Assembly (NCBI GenBank): GCA_034506455.1
Contig: JAPDPN010000176.1
Location: forward strand, 1 to 5,054
Source of the DNA: Fontimicrobium_A sp034506455
GTDB lineage: Bacteria > Zhuqueibacterota > Zhuqueibacteria > Residuimicrobiales > Krinioviventaceae
Direction: 5' to 3'
Length of the DNA stretch: 5,054 nucleotides
Position 1 is the stretch's first letter. Each line of letters begins with the position of its first letter. The position numbers and the translations under genes were made by a program. The notes below the pieces were generated by a model. The model had not been told where the DNA came from, ran no database searches, and was given only the letters and a program-made list of their open reading frames with translations. This document shows positions 1 to 5,054 of the stretch, piece by piece.

Positions 1-125
1 ACTTCCCGATAATGAACCAAGCGGGACATATCTCCCAAAAACCCCTTATCAAAGACCCAAATTTTCGTGCCGAATCCGCCCAAGTCCCCCTTTGGGCCGC
101 GGCCAAAGATCTTGACCCAACGATT
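1..125 (-). other. Start of ASPIC/UnbV domain (truncated by window edge)
   Basis: From residue 469 the protein changes from propeller repeats to NTNRWVKIFGRG, then GGFGTKIWVF and a short RLVHYREV segment. An Asn-rich lead-in to a W-[LIV]-K strand, followed by G-[FI]-G-[TSA]-[KR]-[IV]-x-V, is how ASPIC/UnbV domains usually begin after FG-GAP repeats. Only about 41 residues are visible, so the assignment rests on this motif and on the domain order. Confidence 0.7.
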
Positions 126-1529
126 CGTGTTGTTGAGGTCATTACGGAAAAACCGATTGCCCGCGTCGGCACGCAAGCCTTTGTTAGCATCCACTATATA
201 AATGTCCAAATCGCCGTCGTCATCGAAATCTGCGACAGCACCGCCGCGGGGATCATTCATATAAGTCTCGATTCCGCTATTCGAGGCTAAAGAAAAAGAG
301 CCGCCGCCATTATTAAGATAAAGACTAACTCCGCCTTCCGTTTTGGGCGCTACAATATCGACATCTCCGTCGTTATCAACGTCAAACACAAAAGTTGAAA
401 AGCCCCATTGGGTAATATTGAATTGCTTTGAGTGATCGCCGAAAACGCCGTCGCCCCGGTTACGAAAGACTTTTAACAGTCCAGGATTTCTGCTGACCTG
501 CGGTACTAATATATCCAAGTCGCCATCATTATCAATATCTACTAATGTTGCGCCGTTGGCATTATTATAGGCATCATCCAGTCTTCTTGCAACCGTTTCA
601 TCGGTAAACCTGCCGGTTCCATCGTTGATCATGAGCTGGTTATAAATCTTGTAGGCAGGATTAAAATCGCTGATGATTTGCCCGCTCTCTGTTTTTGCAG
701 TATAATTTCGGTGCACGATAAAAACGTCCAAATCTCCGTCCCTGTCGATATCGCCGACAACTACCCCCTGCGTTCCCATATAAGAATGGTTTTTCGGCAG
801 TGTCAAACCGTTATCAACCGGAGTAAATGTGCCATTTCCGTTATTGCGGTAAAATTCGTTAGGTTGCGGAGGGATTACGATAATTTTTTTCATGTCGTAG
901 CGATTCTCTGCGGGACCCCAATTGACGCCCAACAAATCCAAGTAACCGTCATTGTCGGCATCAAAAGCAATGACGCCGCGGGTGCCGTAACCGTAGGGTT
1001 TGCTGTCGAATTCAGGAAAAACTTCTCGGATGAGGGGAAGGCCTGCCTGATCGCTGACATGGCGGAAAAATCCGTTTCCGTCGTTTGCATAAAGACGGTT
1101 TCGGTCGTCAGTTGTGGCATTAAAAAGGTCAAAATCACCGTCATTATCATAGTCGAAAAAGCATATACCGTGAGAGCCGGTCCAGCCGTAGGGGTCGTCA
1201 ATACCTCTTTTTTGATCTTCCTCGCTGTAGCCTTGGGGCGTTGTAACATAGAGTGTTTCCGGAAGTTTATTCGCATATCGAACGGCATTCGAAATATAGA
1301 TATCCGGCAGACCGTCATTATTGATATCTGCCGCCGCCACACCGTGGCCGTAAGCACTAACCATTTGGCCTTCCGGATTTTTTACCACGTTGCCTTGAAC
1401 TTTCATCCGGACGGAAACTTCGGTAAACCGCGTTTGAGCTTCCAAATGACTTGTTGATAAAATCAAGGCGATCATCAAAACCGAATTTTTTGGAAAATAT
1501 CGAAACTTGAGGCAGAACATACGTTTCAT
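1..1529 (-). CDS. Exported FG-GAP/VCBS repeat protein with ASPIC/UnbV domain (CRTAC1-like), C-terminus beyond the window
   Basis: This is an open frame of 509 complete codons with no stop before the window edge. I chose ATG 1529 because AAGGAG lies six bases upstream; ATG 1520 (Met4) is a weaker alternative. The N-terminus is a signal peptide: basic residues, a hydrophobic core at about residues 16-26 (SVLMIALILST), and a plausible cleavage after LEA (about residue 31). Seven D-x-[DN]-x-D-G-x-x-D loops begin at residues 68, 126, 190, 260, 331, 383 and 434. Most are followed by N-[DNR]-G-x-G-x-F type turns, the hallmark of FG-GAP/VCBS repeats. Seven such units fit an integrin-alpha-like, calcium-binding, seven-bladed propeller. 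From about residue 469 (NRWVKI, then GGFGTKIWV) the sequence resembles the start of ASPIC/UnbV. Family knowledge points to an extracellular binding or adhesion role with no known catalysis. A T9SS tail may follow beyond the window, but this cannot be seen. Confidence 0.93.
   Translation of the reverse strand, partial: MKRMFCLKFRYFPKNSVLMIALILSTSHLEAQTRFTEVSVRMKVQGNVVKNPEGQMVSAYGHGVAAADINNDGLPDIYISNAVRYANKLPETLYVTTPQGYSEEDQKRGIDDPYGWTGSHGICFFDYDNDGDFDLFNATTDDRNRLYANDGNGFFRHVSDQAGLPLIREVFPEFDSKPYGYGTRGVIAFDADNDGYLDLLGVNWGPAENRYDMKKIIVIPPQPNEFYRNNGNGTFTPVDNGLTLPKNHSYMGTQGVVVGDIDRDGDLDVFIVHRNYTAKTESGQIISDFNPAYKIYNQLMINDGTGRFTDETVARRLDDAYNNANGATLVDIDNDGDLDILVPQVSRNPGLLKVFRNRGDGVFGDHSKQFNITQWGFSTFVFDVDNDGDVDIVAPKTEGGVSLYLNNGGGSFSLASNSGIETYMNDPRGGAVADFDDDGDLDIYIVDANKGLRADAGNRFFRNDLNNTNRWVKIFGRGPKGDLGGFGTKIWVFDKGFLGDMSRLVHYRE
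204..1328 (-). repeat. Seven FG-GAP/VCBS calcium-loop repeats (predicted beta-propeller)
   Basis: The seven loops start at bases 1328, 1154, 962, 752, 539, 383 and 230. They read DINNDGLPD, DYDNDGDFD, DADNDGYLD, DIDRDGDLD, DIDNDGDLD, DVDNDGDVD and DFDDDGDLD. Spacing is 58, 64, 70, 71, 52 and 51 residues, so the blades are similar but not identical in length. The first loop is the least canonical, with Asn at the third ligand position and Pro before the last Asp. The oxygen-rich positions resemble EF-hand-type calcium ligands; calcium binding is inferred from the family. Confidence 0.9.
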
Positions 1530-1535
1530 TCGCTT

Positions 1536-1541
1536 CTCCTT
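1536..1541 (-). promoter_or_regulatory. Shine-Dalgarno sequence for the FG-GAP gene
   Basis: AAGGAG on the minus strand lies six bases before ATG 1529, which fixes that start. A second purine-rich stretch (AAAGGAGGA, 1553-1546) is about 16 bases from the ATG. That is too far for normal use, but it could serve as a standby site. Confidence 0.8.
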
Positions 1542-1568
1542 AAATCCTCCTTTTTAAATCCGCATTTG

Positions 1569-1598
1569 AAAAAGGGCACGTCTTACAACGGCGTGCCC
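1569..1598 (-). terminator. Probable rho-independent terminator after the T9SS repeat protein gene
   Basis: On the minus strand GGGCACG (1598-1592) pairs perfectly with CGTGCCC (1580-1574) across an 11-base loop, followed at once by TTTTT (1573-1569). It begins 17 bases after the TAA at 1615-1617. The GC-rich 7-bp stem with a U-run is a standard intrinsic terminator, though the U-run is short. It lies only about 39 bases before the next start codon, so partial read-through (attenuation) is possible. Confidence 0.72.
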
Positions 1599-1614
1599 CA
1601 TGTTTTAAGAAATT

Positions 1615-2060
1615 TTATTTCAGCAAAACCAACCGCTTTGTATCGACAAAGGTTCCCGCTTTCAAGCGATAGAAATAAATTCCGCTCGACACCTTTAGAC
1701 CATTGCCATCTGAAGCATCCCAGATGACGCGGTGGCGGCCCGGCGGCAATTCTTCGTCCACCAGGACTTTGACCTGTCGACCGCGAAGATCGAAAATTTC
1801 CAGTCGCACATGCTCGCTGTGCGGCAGTTCGAAATGAATCTCAGTTACCGGATTGAATGGGTTAGGATAGTTCTGCCTGAGCGAAAAAGCTTCCGGCAAA
1901 AGGTTCTTTTCCTTAAGCACATCGGCGATCAGACGATAGTTGGCGCGAAAAACCTTGCTGTTGTTGACAAATACCGCTTTGGAAGGCAAGGTGTCGGTGC
2001 GGTCGTCGTTCCAATGCGTAAAAACCCAGTTCTTTCCGGGAGCGGCCGTCAGCACGACTT
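1615..2060 (-). CDS. C-terminal fragment of the InlB-repeat T9SS cargo protein (sorting domain)
   Basis: The frame runs out of the N gap and ends at TAA 1615-1617, giving 147 residues. It is not a separate gene. Its first 41 residues (VVLTAAPGKNW to FRANY) are the same residues that end the fragment on the other side of the gap, encoded by an identical 127-base copy. Next come a short linker (RLIADVLKEKNLLPEA) and a C-terminal T9SS type A domain: YPNPFNP, alternating beta strands, a GIYFYRL segment and a basic end (TKRLVLLK). In T9SS bacteria this Ig-like domain routes cargo through the outer-membrane translocon and is usually removed on the outside, leaving the protein released or surface-anchored. 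The wider frame continuing through the Ns to about 2829 is out of frame with the real gene beyond the gap and is a shadow there. Confidence 0.9.
1618..1887 (-). other. T9SS type A C-terminal sorting domain
   Basis: About 90 residues from FSLRQ to the final LLK. YPNPFNP sits at 1869-1849, followed by TEIHFELP, VRLEIFDLRGRQV, the WDASDGNG turn, SSGIYFYRL and TKRLVLLK. This matches the Por-secretion-tail / FlgD-Ig-like family in order, length and position at the extreme C-terminus. It is the main evidence for export of this protein by type IX secretion and for the inferred bacterial group. Confidence 0.93.
1934..2060. repeat. 127-bp exact direct repeat, copy A (left of the gap)
   Basis: The sequence from cgatagttgg to cagcacgactt is identical, base for base, to 2161-2287. 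It abuts the first N. It encodes the end of the last B-repeat (to FRANY) on the minus strand. The copy is best read as the overlapping end of one contig rather than as a biological duplication. Confidence 0.95.
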
Positions 2061-2160
2061 NNNNNNNNNNNNNNNNNNNNNNNNNNNNNNNNNNNNNNNN
2101 NNNNNNNNNNNNNNNNNNNNNNNNNNNNNNNNNNNNNNNNNNNNNNNNNNNNNNNNNNNN
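2061..2160. other. Assembly gap of 100 Ns
   Basis: Exactly 100 Ns, a conventional placeholder length for a gap of unknown size. The flanks are identical over 127 bases, so the joined contigs overlap and the true gap length is most likely negative. Deleting 227 bases (the Ns plus one repeat copy) restores one reading frame. As written, 227 is not a multiple of three, so the gap introduces a false frameshift. Confidence 0.97.
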
Positions 2161-2287
2161 CGATAGTTGGCGCGAAAAACCTTGCTGTTGTTGACAAATA
2201 CCGCTTTGGAAGGCAAGGTGTCGGTGCGGTCGTCGTTCCAATGCGTAAAAACCCAGTTCTTTCCGGGAGCGGCCGTCAGCACGACTT
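2161..2287. repeat. 127-bp exact direct repeat, copy B (right of the gap)
   Basis: Identical to 1934-2060 and begins at the first base after the Ns. It carries the same minus-strand codons, in frame with the long upstream part of the gene. A flush 127-base overlap equals a common maximum k-mer size of de Bruijn assemblers, which explains why both contig ends stop exactly here. Confidence 0.95.
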
Positions 2288-5054
2288 GCGAGCCGTAATC
2301 GTAATCGGCGCGGTCGGGCACGCGAATCAGCGAGCCGTCCGCCCCTTCGGTAACGGCAGTGGTCAGCACGCAGCCGGAGATGAGCACGCTGTGTGCGTTC
2401 GACCAGTTCGATACAGCCGTGGTGTGGCTCTTGCAGCGGGCGCGCACGCGCACGAGATAGCTGCCCGACGCGGCATAAGCATGCGAATAATAACCGCCGT
2501 CCCACGCCAAGTCGTTGTAGGCAGTAAAAGTCGCCTGCTGCGTCAAGGGATTGATCTCCTGCAGCATTACGGCGCTTCCGTATTTGCCTTTGTATTCCTG
2601 ACCGGATTTGCCGCCGAAACGTACGGTGAGATGGAATTTGCCGTCGCTGCCTGGAACGATATTTCCGAATTTGGCTACGTAACCGGCAGCCGTATTGTCG
2701 GCCGGCAGGCGAGTGTTGGGCGACTGGGGTCCACTGAACAACGGAATGCCCATATCGTCTTTGCCGGCCGAACTCAGATTGACGAACGATTCCGCGCCGT
2801 TCAGCGTAATGATCGAGCCGCGCAACCAACCGAATTCATTGCGGTTCGAATAAAATACCACAAGATAGCTGCGCAGCGGATTGAGGTTGCTGAACTCCAG
2901 AACGAGTTCATCGTTGGGCGTGTCGATGTACGAGATAGTCCCTCGGCAATTCAAAATGTTCCCGAACACCTCACCGGCATCCGTGTTTTCGGCCGGCTCT
3001 TCACCCGCCCAGGCCTCCTGCCGACCGGCGTAGATGCCGCCGCTGATGCTCAGCCGCGCCGCCAGCGCTTCGCCGGTTGCATAGTTGACCAGCGGTCCGG
3101 AGCTCGGCAGGCCGCTCCCGCCCACGGGAGAAGTATAAGTGGTGATCTTTTCGGAGCGCTGCGCGCTCAGATCAACCCAAGGCGACGTGGTGCCGTCGCC
3201 CCATTCGAATTGATATTCCACATCATGTCCTAAACTGCTCGCCGCGTTGCGGACAAAAAAGTCGACCCGTTGCCTGCGGAACGCGCTGGTCGGAGCAAAG
3301 ATTCTCGGCGTTGAGACGGTCTCTTCCAATGGGATAAAGTTGGCGACGATCTGCAGATTCTTTTCCACCCGCAACGTCGTCGGCGACTCGGAGCCGCTGA
3401 GGTCGCCGCTCCAGTAAGCGAAGCGATAGCCTGAAGCGGGGGTGGCCGTAAAGGTGACCGTAGCGCCCGCTTCTACAGTCGTATCGCCGACTGCCGGCGT
3501 CGTCGTGCCGCTGTTCGGCGGATTCACCCGCATGGTAATAGTGAGCCTTGAAGCTTGGAAATTGGCGATGACCGTCTTGTTGGCCGTCATGGTAATGGTC
3601 GTCGTCGGACTGGTGGGATCCGCCACGTCGCCGCTCCAGCCGACAAACCGATAGCCGCTGCGCGGCGAAGCGGTCAAGGTAACCACTTGGCCGAGGTCAT
3701 AGGCGTAGCTTCCGGCAGCAGGTTGAGTCGTACCGCCCTCGGGCGGATTGACAATCATCGTCAAGGTCACCTGATTCGGCGCCACGCGCTCGAACTGAGC
3801 GATGACCGTCTTGTTGCCGGTCATCAAAATGCGCGTCGATTGCGCGGTCGGCGTCTCCACATCACCCGTCCAGTTCTTGAACACCCAACCGGGATTGGGA
3901 ATCGCCGCAATGTTGACATAGGTGTTTTCATCGAAACTGTGCGTCCCTTCCGGCGGCGCGCACAGGCCGGAATTGGGCGGGTAAACGATCATGGTCAGAT
4001 TAAACTTGCGGCCTTGGCCGCGCACGAACTTGGCATAGACCTCTTTATTCTTATCGACCACAACCTGCGTCGTCTGCTGCGTGCTGTCCTCGACCTCACC
4101 GTGCCAACCGGCAAACGAATAACCCTCGTACGGTATGGCCGAAATGCGGACAACTTCACCCGGAGTATGCAGCGAGATTCCAGGCGGCGGCGAAGTGGTT
4201 CCGGCGCCTACGGGACTAACGTTCATGCTCAACACAGTTTGGCCGCTGCCGATGCGCTCAAAATTGGCAAAGACCGTTACATCGTCTCTTAGCGTAATGC
4301 TGGTGGTTGAGGACAACGGTGAATCCACGCCGCCGCTCCATCCGATAAAACGGTAGCCGGCCGTAGGCGTCGCCCTGAGATTGACTACGGCACCGTAAGG
4401 ATAGGTATAGGTACCGGCAGCAGGCTGCGTCGAGCCGCTGCCGTCGGGATTAACGCGAATAGTCAACTTTACCGAATCGGGCGGTCCGACGACAAAATGG
4501 GCAATGACCGTCTTGTTGCTGTTCATGATAATGAACGTCGTCGGACGCTGCGTGTCATTCACATCGCCGGTCCAATGTGAGAAGCGATAGCCGCGATTGG
4601 CAACCGCCGTGATAAAGATCTTTTCGTTCAACCCGAATACATGCACACCCGGTTCAGGTCCGGTCGTGCCGCCGCCGACCGGATCGACCATCATGGTCAA
4701 AAGCGTTTGATTGGGCTTTTGTCTGAAATTGGCCGTAACCTGTTTGTTGGCGTCCATTACAATCGTCGTGGCGGCGCTGTTGGGATCCGTCACCGGGCCG
4801 CTCCAATTCACGAACTCGAATCCGTTTGCCGGTATAGCCTGAACGGCTACGACTACGCCGGCATCATATTGATATTGACCCGCCGCCGGCATTGTGGTGC
4901 CGCCGCCGGCAGGGTTGACCGCAAGGGTGAGCGTATAGCGCGGCGATGCGGTGCGAAAATGGGCAATGATGCTTTTGTCGCCGTTAATAAGAATAGTCGT
5001 CGTTGGACTCGAAGGATTCGCCACATCGCCGGTCCAATAAGCGAACTCATATCC
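2161..5054 (-). CDS. Large modular surface/secreted protein: InlB-type B-repeats plus PKD-like domain (N-terminus beyond the window; continues across the gap)
   Basis: The frame is open from the window edge (5054, GYEFAYWTGDV) to the gap, 964 codons. Joined to the fragment ending at 1615 it gives 1070 visible residues. It has no start codon here: GTG 5024 is an internal Val in a repeat, and the signal peptide must lie further upstream. In order: one partial and seven full 75-79-residue B-repeats (5054-3336), a PKD/Ig-like domain (3302-2373) interrupted by a 225-residue module (3176-2502), and a final divergent B-repeat (from 2369). Repeats follow LTMxVNPxGGGTTxP, then GYRFxGWSGDV, then NKTVxAxF, typical of divergent InlB B-repeats, which take a small beta-grasp-like fold and act as surface stalks or adhesion modules. 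With the T9SS tail this suggests a long adhesin or polymer-binding cargo; the ligand is unknown. No catalytic motif was recognised. Confidence 0.92.
2163..2369 (-). repeat. Ninth, isolated divergent B-repeat after the PKD-like domain
   Basis: VLTTAVTEGADGSLIRVPDRADYDYGSQVVLTAAPGKNWVFTHWNDD to VFRANY keeps the core of the array units: YxYGxxVxLTAxP, then WxFxxW, then a final V-x-A-x-[FY]. It lacks the VNPxGGGTT and WSGD signatures. The repeat family therefore flanks the PKD-like domain on both sides. Its last 41 residues are encoded again left of the gap because of the duplicated 127 bases. Confidence 0.68.
2373..3302 (-). other. PKD/Ig-like domain split by an inserted module
   Basis: The first half (3302-3177) reads IFAPTSAFRRQRVDF, then VEYQFEWGDGTTSPW. 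The second half (2501-2373) reads YYSHAYAASGSYLVRVRARC, then VSNWSNAHSVLISG. Together they make a typical PKD-like domain in which W-G-D-G precedes a [WY]-x-H-x-Y-x-x-x-G-x-Y-x-V-x-x-R-[AV]-R strand. In ordinary members only a few residues separate these halves; here 225 residues intervene. These domains are usually beta-sandwich spacers or protein- and carbohydrate-interaction modules in extracellular proteins. Confidence 0.72.
2502..3176 (-). other. 225-residue module inserted in the PKD-like domain (unnamed, lectin-like appearance)
   Basis: It runs from VDLSAQRSEKITTYTS through GPLVNYATGE, LSISGGIYAG, ELVLEFSNLNPLRSYLVVFYSNRN, TRLPADNTAAGYVAKF and KYGSAVMLQE, and ends with FTAYNDLAW. The pattern of beta strands with an FxNLxPxxSYxVVFYxNR core and a GYVAxFxNIxPGSDG-x-x-x-LTV stretch resembles modules I have met in multidomain extracellular bacterial proteins. 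I cannot attach a Pfam name. A beta-sandwich ligand-binding (perhaps carbohydrate-binding) role is a guess from appearance only. Confidence 0.5.
3336..5054 (-). repeat. Tandem array of divergent InlB-type B-repeats (one partial plus seven complete)
   Basis: Complete units start at bases 4937, 4706, 4469, 4238, 4007, 3770 and 3545. The array ends at 3336 and a partial unit begins at the window edge. Unit-to-unit spacing is 231, 237, 231, 231, 237 and 225 bases. Each has a VNPxGxGTTxP-like strand, a [PA]xxG[YFW]xFxxW[STH]G core and a [NK]K-x-V-x-A-x-F end. Trp and the GY/GW pair are the most constant positions. The fifth unit (4007-3771) is the odd one, with GLCAPPEGT in place of GTTxPAxG and GW in place of GY. 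Confidence 0.9.

Larger units (their letters stand above)
1530..1614 (-). other. Intergenic region between the two minus-strand genes
   Basis: The 85 bases hold the hairpin/U-run and the ribosome binding site listed separately. I see no convincing -35/-10 pair. Only about 39 bases separate the end of the U-run from the next ATG, and they are mostly A-rich leader and Shine-Dalgarno sequence. Any dedicated promoter would have to overlap the hairpin or lie inside the end of the upstream gene. Confidence 0.6.

Noticed and set aside
204..1328. The regularly spaced Asp-rich repeats as a CRISPR-like or non-coding repeat array
   Set aside because: Spacing varies between 51 and 71 codons, the similarity is at protein level with synonymous changes, and the frame is open throughout, so these are protein domain repeats.
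678..1457. A 259-codon open frame on the plus strand
   Set aside because: It lies wholly antisense to the FG-GAP gene. Its sequence shows no domain, and its openness follows from the Asp/Asn/Gly codons of the calcium loops on the other strand.
1574..1598. The hairpin as a plus-strand terminator
   Set aside because: No plus-strand gene ends here, and on that strand the stem is followed by CATGTTTT, not an immediate U-run. The U-run directly follows the stem only on the minus strand.
1934..2287. A genuine tandem duplication or mobile-element target duplication around the gap
   Set aside because: The copies are perfect, end flush with the Ns on both sides, are 127 bases long, and restore the reading frame when merged. 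A contig overlap is the simpler explanation.
2288..2829. Continuation of the sorting-domain frame past the gap as an Arg-rich N-terminal region
   Set aside because: It exists only because the artificial gap shifts the frame. In this stretch the real gene uses another frame that encodes the end of the PKD-like domain, its insert and the last repeat.
2241..3233. A 330-codon plus-strand open frame
   Set aside because: It is antisense to the PKD-like domain and its insert, which have recognisable domains and strand patterns. The plus-strand product has biased, feature-poor composition.
3555..4292. A 245-codon plus-strand open frame, with a shorter one at 4135-4356
   Set aside because: Both are antisense shadows of the B-repeat array, rich in Arg/His/Gly from reading the GC-rich repeats backwards.
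5022..5024. GTG as the start codon of the large gene
   Set aside because: The same frame stays open to the window edge, and the ten codons before it encode GYEFAYWTGD, the conserved core of a B-repeat. The GTG is an internal Val.

Overview
The window reads as part of a bacterial metagenome-assembled contig, probably from the wider FCB group or a neighbouring phylum (Ignavibacteria, Calditrichaeota, KSB1 and similar). The clearest lineage clue is a textbook type IX secretion (T9SS) type A sorting domain with a YPNPFNP motif. The 100-N gap shows it is a draft assembly. The phylum is inferred from protein style only; there is no rRNA or other marker gene here.

All real coding content is on the minus strand, read from base 5054 down to base 1. 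The first gene enters from beyond 5054 and ends at 1615. It encodes a large modular surface or secreted protein. In N-to-C order it has one partial and seven complete divergent InlB-type B-repeats (5054-3336), a PKD/Ig-like domain (3302-2373) with a 225-residue module lodged inside it (3176-2502), one more divergent B-repeat, and the C-terminal T9SS sorting domain (1887-1618). The 100-N gap (2061-2160) splits the gene on paper. The 127 bases on each side of the gap are identical, and removing one copy plus the Ns restores a single uninterrupted frame of 1070 residues within the window. The gap is therefore almost certainly an assembly artefact that creates a false frameshift.

The 85-base intergenic region (1614-1530) holds a hairpin followed by five Ts on the minus strand, a likely intrinsic terminator or attenuator, and then a good Shine-Dalgarno sequence.

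The second gene starts at 1529 and runs off the window at base 1. It encodes a signal-peptide protein with seven FG-GAP/VCBS calcium-loop repeats, predicted to form a seven-bladed beta-propeller, followed by the start of an ASPIC/UnbV domain (CRTAC1-like architecture). Both products look like exported proteins of adhesion or polymer-binding type, and they may form a small cluster of surface or secreted cargo. No enzyme, mobile element, RNA gene or CRISPR array is visible. The long plus-strand open frames are antisense shadows of these repeats.
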